Of a stretch of DNA of 64,000 nucleotides, positions 37,547 through 49,367 are shown in pieces. The position numbers and the translations under genes are program-made. The notes beneath the pieces were generated by a model. That model did no database searches, was not told the DNA's origin, and worked only from the letters and a program-made list of their open reading frames with translations. The stretch spans positions 24,753,718 to 24,817,717 of the forward strand of contig CM043800.1 in assembly GCA_023974075.1 (NCBI GenBank). Reading direction: 5' to 3'. Within the stretch, counting starts at the first letter, position 1. Each line of letters opens with the position of its first letter. Origin of the DNA: Chaenocephalus aceratus. Taxonomy: Eukaryota > Chordata > Actinopteri > Perciformes > Channichthyidae.

Positions 37547-37577
<31 letters not shown>
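37464..37577. repeat. (GT)n microsatellite with (GTGC)n tail
   Basis: GT repeats that change to GTGC/GCGT units at the distal end. With the CA array at 37321-37364 it forms an inverted pair able to fold back. Confidence 0.95.
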
Positions 37578-39101
37578 AATGGAGTAGCCCTCTCATTTTC
37601 ATGTAGATGATGAAAAAAAACATCGCTCTCCCTCATATACACACACACACACATTTGCAGAGCATGGAGAAGAATATCATTCTCTGCGTTAATTAAGATC
37701 AAGTTAGCCTTTTAAACTAGTTATTACTCGTGTATCATATCCACCCACACCTAGTAAAACGCTAAAAGGATGTTTAATTGAATATCTCCATCAAAGACAT
37801 GTGACTGTATTTATATTCTGAACATTATTTGTCTACTCGACTGGCCCTCTGCATTAATCAAGCTCTCATCACACTAGTCATCATTTTGAAGCATCCTCAC
37901 ACTTTACAACATGTACAGTAGAAGCATCTGTTTCCCTTCTCAGCGTCACTCAGCTCTGGGCTTTGGACGTTACTTCCTGAGTTGATTTTAAGAGGAAACA
38001 TCCCAGCTGCAGCTCTTTCTTCTGAAACGGTCCCTGAACAAGCCTCTGGATTATAGTAATGACGTTACTGAGAGCATTGAGAGAAGGGAACCCCTGCCTT
38101 CATGTTGTGAGAGCTGCATCCTCCCGTGTTTCTGTGTGTGTCCTGAAAGACGCTCTTTCAAACATAAATCACTCTGGCAAGCAGCGATGAATTCTGAAGT
38201 GCTCCCATGATCAAGGTTATTGTCCTCGAGAGTATACGCTGCCTCAGACTGCATCGTTCTATAAGCTGAGCCCTCGCTTGCCTTGGGACTTCACTAAATT
38301 AAAGGCATGCTGGCATCTCTTTCAATACCTCAGATCTTTGAGAGTACCGCTGAGCAAACTTTCAGTGTCTGTAAAGCTCCCGTGAATATTAATATTTTTT
38401 TTATGCTCCTGCACACACTGCCAGACAGCCCCTTACTTTTTGTTTGTCTTTGAAGATAATGTTGTCAGAGGGCTTCCAAATGCCAGATGAGCAGAACAAT
38501 ATAGCATGATTTGATTGACTCGATTGAGGGTCTGAGGATGGAGGCTTTTGTGTGATGTTCAGATTTTAAAACCCAGAATTGTCATTTTGGATTAAACACT
38601 ACCTTTGAATCAACTGATGTACAGGTGGCCATTTATTTCCTTTTGGTTCTTGATATCTTAATGAATGGGTAGTTTGGTTCCCAGGATGCCTGATTCAAGT
38701 TCTGAGGTTGCTGTACTGATTTCATTTCAAACCAAAAGTCAAGGTTGTTTATTTAACCGTACAGGTAAGGTTGTTATTAACCTTAACTAAGTAGTGTATC
38801 TTAGTATATCCAAATGAATCATGTAGCATATTGCATGAAGGCTACAAATCTGCACAACCACGACAAATCAAGATCCTACTGCATGCACTAATATCAAGAG
38901 GTGAAATAAGGAGTGAGGAGTATCTCATACAATTATTTGTTAACGTCAATGCACCGCTGAAAATGTAAATAATGTTAACATCTGAGGAAATTCAAGAACA
39001 TTTCTACTGCCCAAAATCGTATTATTAATACAAATTAAGTTGTACTAAAATTGAATTTGGAGTCGTCTCTCAGTGGACCAGTGGTCTAATTCTTAGAGAT
39101 G
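37578..39101. other. intergenic, no gene seen
   Basis: No recognisable frames or repeats apart from a short CA tract near 37640. Confidence 0.35.
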
Positions 39102-39174
39102 TTAAAACCTGTTAAACCCCAATGTCCCCGTCGGCGGGGATCCTGTTTTATTTTTCACGACACTGTGTCTCAGG

Positions 39175-41095
39175 CAGTGTTGGGCAAGTTACTTCCAAAA
39201 TGTAATATATTACATATTACTTATTACTCTCTTTTGAAAGTAATAAGTTACATTACAAAATTACTATCTCTGAAATGTAATGAGTTACACTACTTTAGTT
39301 ACTTTTCTAGTTACTTTCTCCAAAATAACCGCAAAAGAATGGCTAGGTATTTTAAATGCTAAAATGTAGTTTAGTGCAGCTCATTATACATCCAATGAAG
39401 GGCGATGTGGTATAGCATAACAACTGTGTAGGCCCTTAAGGCTACTAATAACTTGTATTACACGGCTTAGTTGAATACTCGATTCTGATTGTAAATTCTT
39501 AACATGTGACACGTTGTTAATACAGTAGCACAGTCAAGGACTATAATGAAGGTTGCTAAGGAGGATCAAGAAAGAGAAAGGAAAAGAGGTTAAAAGACAG
39601 AGTGCTGGATGTCAGATAAATCACCAGAAGAAGGCAGACAGGAAGTGAATAATAACAGGACACGGAATGGGCTCTGTAGTGTGTTCAGTATATGGCCGTG
39701 TACAGGCCCGGTTCCAGAACAAAATGACTCAGGGTGAATCTGAGATCACAGGGGGCGCAGCAGTAGTAGGTTTACATGAGCAGTAGTGGCCGGCAACAGC
39801 AATGAAAAATAGCATTGATGGTCCCCAATGAACAGATTATGACATTTGTTATGTTTTGAAACCAAGCAAGTGAGAACATTTCAAGTGAGTTAAAAGTGCA
39901 ATCCTGAAATATTTCATATAGTCCAAAGTGGACTGTGGCAAAGAAAAGGACAAAATCTTCAAAACTGTGCTGATAAAACAAATGAGAACATATTGTAAAT
40001 CAAGGCAAATATTATTTGAACCAGCTCATGGTTTTAAATGGCAAACATTGAAAAGCAAAAGTATTATTAAAACCATGTAGCCTACTAAATCATCACTTTG
40101 GTCCCATCATATACTCTGGGAAGAGAACATTTACTGTCCTTGAAAACTGGTATCACATCATCATGTGAGGTTGAATTTGTGACCTGGAGATAATTTCATT
40201 AGCTTGTTGATAAGCTTGGGATATGAGATGTTTTTGTAGCCATTCGTGGTGAAGGCATCTGTGCTATTGTATGCATTATTTTTGACCCAACATGTCTACA
40301 GGCATGGCAGAATATGGCACTATTTTCACATATTCTAGCCCTTGTCTATTTGTATACCACGAGCTGCAAAATGACCACCTAACCCCACTGTACAGGCGGG
40401 TACTTGTTTAGATATACCTGGGCAGGCTCTGTTTTGCCGTGGTATCCTGGCTGGCACCTGCGGGCCGCAGAGGGGCGGCGTAGTTTTGGGGGCGATGAAG
40501 ACTGCTGCTCCGGGGTTGAGGGCGGCGAGTCAGGCGGGAGTAAGCTAGTGTCCACAACGGAGGGTAACGTGATGTCCCCATCTGACCTGTTGCTACGGTC
40601 TGCAGTAGATGCAGTGTTGCTGGCGTTTAGTGATGGTTGCTTTAACAATTTTCGTATAAATGATTATCCACAGATGTGTGTCACTGCCGTGGAAGCACTT
40701 TGGAAATGATGGACGCGCAGCGGAGCAGGTCACGCGCACCTGACACAATTTCTTGTTAGTATTTTTCGCTCCGTTCTCTTTTTTGAATAGAGGGTGCATA
40801 ACATTCAACTTCCCCGAAGATCCCGGCGCGAAGCCTGAAGAGTAAACACCAGGTTTACTAATCTACCCGCACAATTTGTCTGGTGTCGGAATGTCTCGCT
40901 ATGTTAGTACATTGTTAAAAAACAAAACACCATTTAATTTCGGGTTAAAATGTGTTGTAACTGCGTTACTGAGCATTGTAACGGGTAATATATTACCCAC
41001 ATTTCATTAGTAATGCGTTACATTACTTCGTTACAGCAAAAAGTAATATATTACTGTAACTCCATTACTTTTGTAACGCGTTACACCCAACACTG
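39175..41095. mobile_element. hAT transposon, nonautonomous
   Basis: A 1921-bp element with terminal inverted repeats CAGTGTTGGG and a perfect 8-bp target duplication GTCTCAGG (39167-39174, 41096-41103), diagnostic of hAT. Subterminal regions are rich in GTTAC/GTAAC motifs in both orientations (ATGTAATATATTACATATTA on the left, TAACGCGTTAC on the right). No transposase catalytic region remains; a Ser/Pro-rich minus-strand frame at 40379-40648 may be a first-exon remnant. Confidence 0.85.
40379..40648 (-). pseudogene. possible hAT transposase N-terminal remnant
   Basis: An 89-residue minus-strand frame within the hAT element, Ser/Pro-rich and then basic (KLRRPSAARRCQPGY), ending near a Tyr/Pro-containing stretch. 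There is no zinc finger or RNase H-like core. It could be the untranslated or N-terminal part of an ancestral transposase; only its position supports the call. Confidence 0.3.
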
Positions 41096-41850
41096 GTCTC
41101 AGGGGATCTTAATATTTAAGAACCTATTAATGTGTTATACCAGATTAACGGAAATAATCTCAGCTAACTGACAATACAAACTATTTTTACCAAAACAAAA
41201 CACAAATCTCATAAGAAGCATCTAAATGACCCCTTGGCGAAAAATGCTAACGGACATTGGCACAGAACTCAAGATAAAAGTACCCTTATTACTTATCGTA
41301 GCTGCACATACAAGATATCCGATTAAAGCTGAGGTTCCACAGATTATTTAGGTATATAGTATCATCACTGAGTGATCCGGACTCGCGACAGGGGAAGCAA
41401 ATACAGACATCACAACACGTACCTTTACGGAGCTTCTAGGGAGATCGTCTCACCGTAGCTGTCAATCTGATCAAAAGACGTGTTCAATGGCATTAAAACG
41501 AGAAAAAACGCGGCTGAATCGGTTAATCCATAGGTTTTTAACGTCTCCGTATAAAAAAATTATTTCATTTATAATCCATAATTCCATTTTTATGTAAAAA
41601 TCGGAGAGCAAAAGTTAGCAGAGTGGCTGCTGCTTCCGGTCTAAGCTATGCGGCAGTCTAACACACACATATTACCAAATAAGGACTATGTGGGAGTTCC
41701 CCTCGATTCCATTGGCTCTGACGGTCAGAAAGATATGTCACATGTCAAAATCCAGCAAGGGGGGCCAGAGATATGGACAATCCACCCAAATGGCCCCAGA
41801 AGAGGTTTTTTTGTGCTAAATCTATCTAAAAAGGTCAAATATCCAACAAG

Positions 41851-42390
41851 TCCTCCAACTCATACGACCAAATGGGTCGATTGTTTAAGCGCTTAATACG
41901 ACCTATAATTACGTTTTAAAATTGTCGGCCTCTAGTGCTCCCGTTCAATGCAAACGTTACAGAGGGTTGTTTATTCACAAATAACCCTCTCTGTAAAATC
42001 CTAAATTGTAGGATAGTTTGGCCATTAAAACGCTTTATGATTCGATTTCTAGCGAGAAGTATATATTGTACTTTTAGAATCCACGTCCAGTCAATATGTA
42101 GGATCTATAGTTTGATAGATATTACGAAGATGATTTGAGGTTTCGTCAAGACAACGTGTATATGCGGCAAGCTTCCATGTAAAGTTACGGGTTGAAAACA
42201 GTATTTCCGGTCTCGCCGTTTTCATAATAAAACCAATGATCAAATGATTTAACAGTGATATCTGCACTACTCATCCACTAAAAAACATCAGTTTATCCTA
42301 GTTAATTATACGACATTAATTGGTTTAAATTCTGTACAATGCTTTTGTGTTTTTCCCATAGGTTTTTCTCTTTCGATTCTGAGAGACACA
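41851..42390. repeat. copy A left inverted arm
   Basis: Matches 44160-44706 in reverse complement with substitutions and small indels. Shared landmarks include GAGGGTTATTTGTG-like, TTGGCCATTAAAACGCTTT, GATAGATATTACGAAGATGA and AAAAACATCAGTTTATCCTA. Confidence 0.8.
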
Positions 42391-43822
42391 TTTCTGTTTT
42401 CAGAGGTTTTGATAGGCTAAAATCACGCCGCAATGCACGTCGGGATATGGTGTTTATGTGATATGAAATCGGAAAACATTAAAAAAATAATAATAATACT
42501 TTATTCCGAGTGTTCTTGCTTTTCTCTTTGAAAGTCATCACATAACGGCATTGCAATACACGGTTCGGCTGCATTAAATATTACATATCTGCCCTAGATA
42601 TGTATTTATATAGCCCTGATCAGAAGACCTTTTGACAAACTGGAAGAGATGCCGCCAAAACTGAATACGTGACGTGGACCATAAATATTTCAACAATTAA
42701 ACAACATCTTCCATTTCTTTTCACACAATACGTCTCCTTGCAGTATCAACACTAATTCGGCTGACTTTTATATTTGATCCAATTAGTAGATAGTCTGTAT
42801 TTACACCATAAAGGTGCACAGCTGATATAAATGGACTTTTTTGTAGTTTTTAAAGATATTACTGATTTTCTGAACTACCTTTCCAACTCCTCATGCAGTT
42901 GACTGTTACAGGTCTATACAAGTTCATGGTACAATGCATAAGCTTCACATCGAGAGACTGACACTGTATTTTCCTTTAACGTTCTGTTGTAATTTCACAA
43001 TAAAGTTTATAGTCATATTATGTACGATATTATTATGTTTTATTAACTAGACCACTGGTCTAAACCGCACCTCCTAGTGGTTAAAGCACGTTATTGAATT
43101 TAGTTGTAGAATAAGTTATATTTGATGAAAACATTTAAATATTAAGAGTAGCCTACATACAAAATAGGGGTCAATGATAGAAATGTAGAATGGAAAATAT
43201 CAAGAAGATACTGTAGTGATCTCTACAATAAAACGGTTTAGTGCAGGACGTCCAAAGATATTAACAGGAGGATGTGCAAAACAGACAAACTGATAAGGCT
43301 GAATTTTACTCAGGTGTAACTAAAGTCTGATTTAAGGGTTGTTTATATTTCACATCATTAATCAGAATCTGCAAAGTAACAAAAATAAATGTAGTAGAGT
43401 AAAAATACCAGGTTAACCTCTGAATTGTAGTGGAGTAGAACAAAGTAGTACATGCTGCTGTAACAAAAACATTTCCCAACTTGGGATCAATAAAGTATCT
43501 TAACTTAAGATGATCGATGGCTACTGCCATATTTGCTAAATGTGCATCTGAACCTTGACAAGTGCATGTTTCAGGCTTATCAATTAACAACAGGAGGGGT
43601 CACAGACATAAGACCAGCTGTTAAATAAAGCTCTTCTGACCTTAGCTGTCATGTGGTATTAATGCTGCCCATTATGGACACAAGCAATTTTCACCCATGT
43701 ATTAATTATATGTTTTAAATTTGATAACACCAATGTGTTTCGTATCCCCTAAACCTCCAGGGATGTATACAGTTTAATACTGGCAACTTCTAATTGTGGG
43801 AAATACGAAAACGTCTTTTAAA

Positions 43823-43836
43823 ACTACATTTCCCAG
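43823..43836 (+). promoter_or_regulatory. ZNF143/Staf-like motif inside copy A
   Basis: ACTACATTTCCCAG matches the vertebrate ZNF143/THAP11 promoter consensus (ACTACAnnnCCCAG). It lies in the segment 43780-44100 that is shared with copy B, which itself has CACTACCCATAATCCCCAGC at the corresponding end. This suggests the element carries a promoter-like core; function is inferred. Confidence 0.35.
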
Positions 43837-44159
43837 TAGAGACGTGCCATAGAACATGTTGCGAAACACACAATAGCCAGCAAGTGTAATTCTGGGGGGG
43901 AGGGCCGGGCTGGACCCGTCCAAGTCCAGTTTTGGATAGTCTGGCGTGGTTCCATTCCATTTCAAAGAGCTGTTTGACAGCGTAACCTTGTCGCACTGCC
44001 ACTCCAATATCCAATCACAGAGCTTGAGGGCTAATCACGGGGTTTGTAAAGCAAGGCAGATGTTGTAGTCCCAAACGATAGCTGGGGATTCCGGGTAGTG
44101 TAGTGTCTTCGGAAACTCTGTAGTGTCTAAACTCCGAAAAAACTATTTGTTTCTCCGAA

Positions 44160-44706
44160 TCGAAGGTTAAAAACACAAAAGCAATGTACACAATTTAAAC
44201 CAATCAATATTGTGTAATTAACAAGGATAAACTGATGTTTTTTAGTGGATGAGTAATGGAGATATCACTGTGTAATCATTTGACAGTGTGGGGAATACTT
44301 CCGGTTTTATTATGAAACTTCGAGACCGGAAATACTGTTTTCACCCACGCTAACTTTACATGGAAGCTGCCCCATATACACGTTCTCCTGGCGAGACCTC
44401 AAATCATCTTCGTATATCTATCAAACTGTAGATCCTACACATCCACTGGACGTAGATTATAAAAGTACAATATACACTTCTCGCTAGAAATCTAATAAAA
44501 AAGCGTTTTAATGGCCAAACTATTCCACAATTTAGGATTTTCCAGAGAGGGTTATTTGTGAATAAACGACCCTCCGGAGCGTTTGCAATCGACAGGAGCA
44601 TGTTTTTTCTTACACGACCACTAGAGGTGCTACACTTTAAAACGTGACTCTGGGTCGTATTTAGCTGCTGAACAATCGACCTATATGGTCGTTTTTTGTA
44701 GGAGGA
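44160..44706. repeat. copy A right inverted arm
   Basis: Reverse-complement partner of 41851-42390. It contains TCATCTTCGTATATCTATC, AAAGCGTTTTAATGGCCAAA and GGTCGATTGTT-like segments in inverted order. Confidence 0.8.
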
Positions 44707-45081
44707 CAGGCTGCAAATATCACTTGTTTTGCATCAATCTTGATACAGGGTACTTATTATATGTTGTACTTTGGATTCCTAAAGCTTTTAGTCTACTAAC
44801 CCATCATCCAAGGTTAGTTTTCACTATAAGTACAAAATATTTTTTGGACGGACACTATAATTTACAGTTTTTTACCATGTTCAATCTGAATTCTCTTTAA
44901 AATAAAAAACATCTATATTGAATCTGACTCTTCTACATCCAACTCACAGTTTTATCATTACTTTGAGAAAAAAGATTATTAATTTAACCCTTTTAGAAGG
45001 GAAGATATGGTCATTTGTTCTGGGAATGTCATCTTCGAGCCTGAAACCTGAAAAACAGGCTCGAGGTTTAACAGGTTTTAA

Positions 45082-47639
45082 GGCATGTGCCATCCGCTCT
45101 GTGTTTCAAAAATGACAAAGTGAAATAAAAAAATCTTTAATGACATCCAGAAAAGATGGATTCCTTTCTCCGCTGCACCCCTAATGTACAAACACTGACA
45201 CACACATACATGGACACACACCTTCAAGCATGTAACAGAGACGAGAACACTGCAGGTGTGAGATGCAGGCTGTGATTAGGGTTAGTAATGAACACGTTCA
45301 AATTAGTGGCAGTGTGTGCGTGATATGCGTTGCAGCTCGGGGGGATGTAAAAATGTGTCAGTGTGTTTTTGGAGGACCCCCTCTGTGTTGCAACATGCTC
45401 TAGCTCACTCTCCTATACTCCAGATGGTGTAGGTGACTCACACTCTCACACATTCAAAGTGCCAGGCAGACGTATAGTAAGCAGCGGTGATGTCAATGAT
45501 TACAGATCGGTGACAGGGTTTGATTAATTACTCCTGATATGGGGCGAGGGTGCCTCCATGTTCAGCAAAATGCATAATGATCCACATTATAGCCAAAGAC
45601 ACCTACAGTATACTTCTGCTCATATGCAAATATTAAACACACACACACACCTCCTCAGAGCTGCACTAAAGAATTAATGAGCATATATTTGTGTGAAAAC
45701 GTGTATGTGGGCTTCATTATGTTTCCTGAGCAATGGGTAGAAAGTCGCAAAGAAACAGACGAGATTAAGTTAATTTAATGATAAAGATATCAGGAGGACT
45801 GGGACAGAGAAGGTAGAGAAGAGAAGAGAAGAGGCTGCTGTGGCTACCTCTGAAAAAAAGCATAGAAAAGTATTTGAAAACAAATGGTTCATTTTCTTAA
45901 GAAACTACAGTTATTTCTTAAAAAAAGTTAAATCACACGATCGATACCATTAATATCTGTCAGTTTAATGTCTAGCAGTAATGTGCAATGTGTTGAAGCA
46001 GGTCAAACAGCTAGCTTGTTTACAAAATATTTTAAAATCCTCATACCAACACCGCATCAAATTACCACTTTGTTTCTTGATTATTAAATCCATATCATAT
46101 CTGTGTGTTAATCAGTGAGTGTTAGAGGTGTCTGTTGGCTTTAACCATATACAGTCTATGGCAATATCGTACAGATATGATGGAAAGGAAGCACATCAGC
46201 ACTTTTAAAAAAAAGCGAAACCATGTCTTTAAGAGGCATATATCCAAAAAGACAAAGCCACAATGAGACAGTGGTTATAATGCATTTAGCCCACTTGAAG
46301 AAGCCCACTAGATGACTTCATGGCACATCCTAACAATGTATAGGCCTATCATTTCTTGAATGAGCAAAGCACACAATGGAAGAGAAATGAGCATCAGATT
46401 CAGATGTGAAATCAACCAACTGAGATTGAAAATGTCAAGATATCCCTTTAACAAGGCAGATGTGATGAAATTGCACTCTTCCTGTTCAGCAGAGCAGGCA
46501 CTTGGGATTCCTGGGGGTTACACGAAAGGTCCACTCTGAAAAGCAAGAACTTTAATCACGTCGCTCCAAAAACTTCAGCTGCAACTCTCCACAAGTTCTC
46601 TGAAAATCCAACAATTGTGTGCAGAGAAAGACTATCTGTGCCATCTGTTTGTTAAAGTGAGTGAGTAAATGGGCCCCCACAGGCCGGGCTATGTGACCAT
46701 TGAGACAATGGGGTATTTTACAACTCCCTGCAGCCATTTAGACGGCTATTTCTAAAGCTGTGGCAGCCACTTTACCCAGGGTCCCACATGGTGCTGTGGG
46801 CGGTTATGGATAGACAGGGCAATTACACACACACACACATCTACACACATACACATACTTACATGCATTTCTAATAGTACTATGATTTGAAGCACCTCGG
46901 GAGGTGACCATGAGACACACTCACATGTACCTCTGTCCTTTGTCTCAGCTGTGTGCCTTCCTGTGTCATCTAACGCAGTTATTTATGGCATCATTAACAG
47001 CACTAATTAACATATGTTATCGGTGAAAATCTGATACCAAAGAAATAACCAATCACTCTCTCTTTGTGTCTTTCCCTCTCTGCCTGTTTTTCCTTTAATC
47101 ATCTAAGATTATAAAACGGCAGCATCAAACACGCCTCCTCAGCAGCTCAACACCTCCTCAGGAATATACAGCTTAATCTGCAAATTCATAAATCCTGATT
47201 CTACTTCTTTGGGTCATATCTGAGATTGAGTGGTATTCCACTTAAAAAATGTAGCTAAAGATAGGACTGAAGCTGGCGGGCCCCTTTGTGATGTGTATCT
47301 GTGGGTGGTTTAGAAGCTCCTCTGAACCCCTGCTGTTATTCTGTAAAGAAGCGAGCAGCCTGCAGCCCGATAATGGCTCGCTGAATAGCTGCATGATTAT
47401 ACCTCTTCCTGTGAAATGTTTGTCTTTTCACCTTTTCTGCATTTTTGTCTGCATCTCTCCCCTTTGTCTGTTTCATTCTTCCAGATTGTATTCTTATTAT
47501 TTTCTCTGTTGCTTCTACACTCACTTACTTATCCTATTTTATTATATGCACTCTACCTACCTACCTACATTAATGTGTCTATGTATTTCACTTTTCTATC
47601 CTGCCTCAAACTGTAACCATTTGCCTTTGGACTTCTAGG
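45082..47639. other. intergenic, no gene seen
   Basis: AT-rich, with short CA tracts at about 45635-45650 and 46826-46842. The frame at 47288-47638 is hydrophobic but has no recognisable domain or promoter context. Confidence 0.35.
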
Positions 47640-47845
47640 TCACTAGCAGGAACCACGCCACAACAATGTGATGTTTGTAAGTTTATTGAAGTAACATGTG
47701 AATGATATGAGGGGGGTGAAGGGATGATCTGGGAGGACGAGCTGTGGTCCGTGCAGTGGGAGACTCAGAGTGGGGGTTCCGTCTCCGGCATGATCTGCGT
47801 GGGCTGATTACGGTCCCCCAAAAGAGTCGGATTAAAGCAGCTGAC

Positions 47846-47995
47846 TTAAGCGTGTGCGTGTCTGACGTCGTTTAGATTGTTGCGGATGTAAGCGTGATAC
47901 GCTTGGGATGACGAGCGGCCGAGGGCCTAGATGGTTGGATAAGAGATGCCCGGTCTAGCTGCTGTGGACGCTGCGCCGATGCGGGAGAAATGGCT
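47846..47995 (-). pseudogene. tyrosine recombinase C-terminal fragment
   Basis: The minus-strand frame ending TAA at 47846 contains SHFSRIGAAST (the HxxR box), then GISYPTI, an in-frame TAG, then ALGRSSSQAYHAYIR, which carries the catalytic-tyrosine region. This is the C-terminal catalytic end of the integrase used by DIRS/Ngaro retroelements. The usual Trp before the SS pair is Ser here, the stop interrupts the frame, and another stop sits immediately upstream of the fragment, so it is dead. Too short for an ORF search to detect. Confidence 0.7.
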
Positions 47996-48984
47996 CTAAT
48001 AATGTTCTGAGAATGCCCCCAAAATGTGCGGGATGTTCTGAAAGTGTTTCTGGACCAGAAACATGTGGCTTGAAAATAACATGCCCGGAACGAATGACTA
48101 CATCTTCACTTCTAAATCCAACTAAACATTACCTGGAGGAGTTAGAATGATGTGCGCGCGGTTTGCCCAGCACCAGGCCTCCGTTACACTCTAAAGGGAA
48201 AATACGTTTATGCCGTAAATGTTAGGTTGGGTTGTGGGGGCGGGTGCTCCTGATGTGAGCGACGCCGCGGAAAGAGCATGCTGTGAATTAGGCGGCAATT
48301 AGAGAGAAAGCAGCCTAGCTCATTGAATTTATTACGCCTTACTGCCTCCCTGCGGATGATAGACGGTTAAAGTCTGAGGCGTTGCCTGATGGAGAGGAAA
48401 GTGAGTGAGGTGTTTGAGGTGGTGGAGTGCTGACTATGCATGCTGAGGCCGGGTGGGAGGGGGCTCCGCATACTCGGCAAGAGAGGGATGCGCGTGCAGC
48501 AAAGATGCGGCAGTAAAGCTCGGCGTCCAGAGCGCCCCAGTATGTTCCCTGGTTGAACTGCTTGATGCGGCCGGCGGCTTGGCTAGCGAAGTGGACATGG
48601 TAGGTGTAAAACCCTGAGCCTCCGAAGCGTAAGGCCATGTCGAGCTCTATGCGAAGATACTCGTCTAACTCGGTTCTGCGTGTGGGGTAGGCTGAGCATA
48701 TGACGTCGTGGTAAAGGGAGAAAGCTAGGGCGAACTCTGCGGGGGTTAAGTTCTTAGGTGATGGATTTCGCAGCTGGACTAAACCGAAATTGGTCTGCAT
48801 TTCCCTGGGCTGGCTAGTGTCTGTGATTGATGGCTGTAGTAGCTGAGCCAGGTCTACGTAGTTGCCCAGGAGAATCTGCTGGCGCAAGACGGGGGACACG
48901 GGGGAAGGGTGGTAGACTGAGGAGGCTGGCTGGATGGGTTGTGTTGCTGTGGCTCGAGTGTAGCTGGTTGCACGGGGAGGAAAA

Positions 48985-49041
48985 ACATTTGGGGGTTGGG
49001 GAAGGGATGGGGTAGGGTTGGGGGGAGGGGGAGGGGGAAAG
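48985..49041 (+). other. G-rich tract with quadruplex potential
   Basis: Multiple runs of 3-6 G separated by short T/A loops (GGGGGTTGGGGAAGGGATGG and onward). On the minus strand it encodes the Pro-rich part of the Gag-like frame. Confidence 0.6.
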
Positions 49042-49287
49042 GATAGACCAGTTGGGAAAGAAGGTACTGGGTAAGAGTCGGCTAACTGGTTAGCGTGTAG
49101 CATGGCCCCTTGGGTTACTGGGTGGGGCGCTGTTGCTACGGGGTTAGCCGCTGAAGGAGGAAGGTAAGAGGGAGCTAGGTTGCTGTGGGCCGCTGAAGGT
49201 AGAGAAAAAGAAGGGATGGAGGGATGAAGGGATGTATGTGCAAGGGGATTTTGTGAAGCCTGTGAGCACAGGGATGAGAGAAAGGTT

Positions 49288-49367
49288 GACATGAGCTGCG
49301 ACATGAGCTGCGACATGAGCTGCGACATGAGCTGCGACATGAGCTGCGACATGAGCTGCGACATGTC
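49288..49367. repeat. 12-bp tandem repeat in the Gag-like frame
   Basis: About six to seven copies of CATGAGCTGCGA in a row. On the minus strand they encode a four-residue MSQL repeat in the sensible frame and CRSS or HVAA in the others, which is why three overlapping frames stay open here. Confidence 0.9.

Larger units (their letters stand above)
41851..44706. mobile_element. long-arm inverted-repeat element, copy A
   Basis: A 2.86-kb noncoding element whose ends are long, diverged inverted repeats. The outer left sequence TCCTCCAACTCATACGACC corresponds to the reverse complement of the right outer sequence (TCCTCCTACAAAAAACGACC). Arms run about 540 bp: 41851-42390 and 44160-44706. The interior (about 42830-44100) is collinear in reverse with the interior of the second copy at 59250-62287, so both are one family in opposite orientation. 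No transposase is seen and no target duplication could be fixed. Confidence 0.75.
39102..45081. mobile_element. TTAA-flanked DNA element hosting two nested insertions
   Basis: TTAA at 39102-39105 is followed by AACCTGTTAAACCCC. At the other end, GGTTTAACAGGTT is followed by TTAA at 45078-45081. The termini are inverted repeats over about 13 bp, and TTAA duplication points to the piggyBac/Kolobok style of insertion. The interior is interrupted by a hAT element (39175-41095) and by a long-arm element (41851-44706). Without them it is about 1.2 kb and noncoding. Confidence 0.6.

Noticed and set aside
47288..47638. 116-residue hydrophobic frame considered as a membrane protein
   Set aside because: TC-rich low-complexity DNA gives Leu/Phe/Ser-rich translations; no promoter or homology clue.
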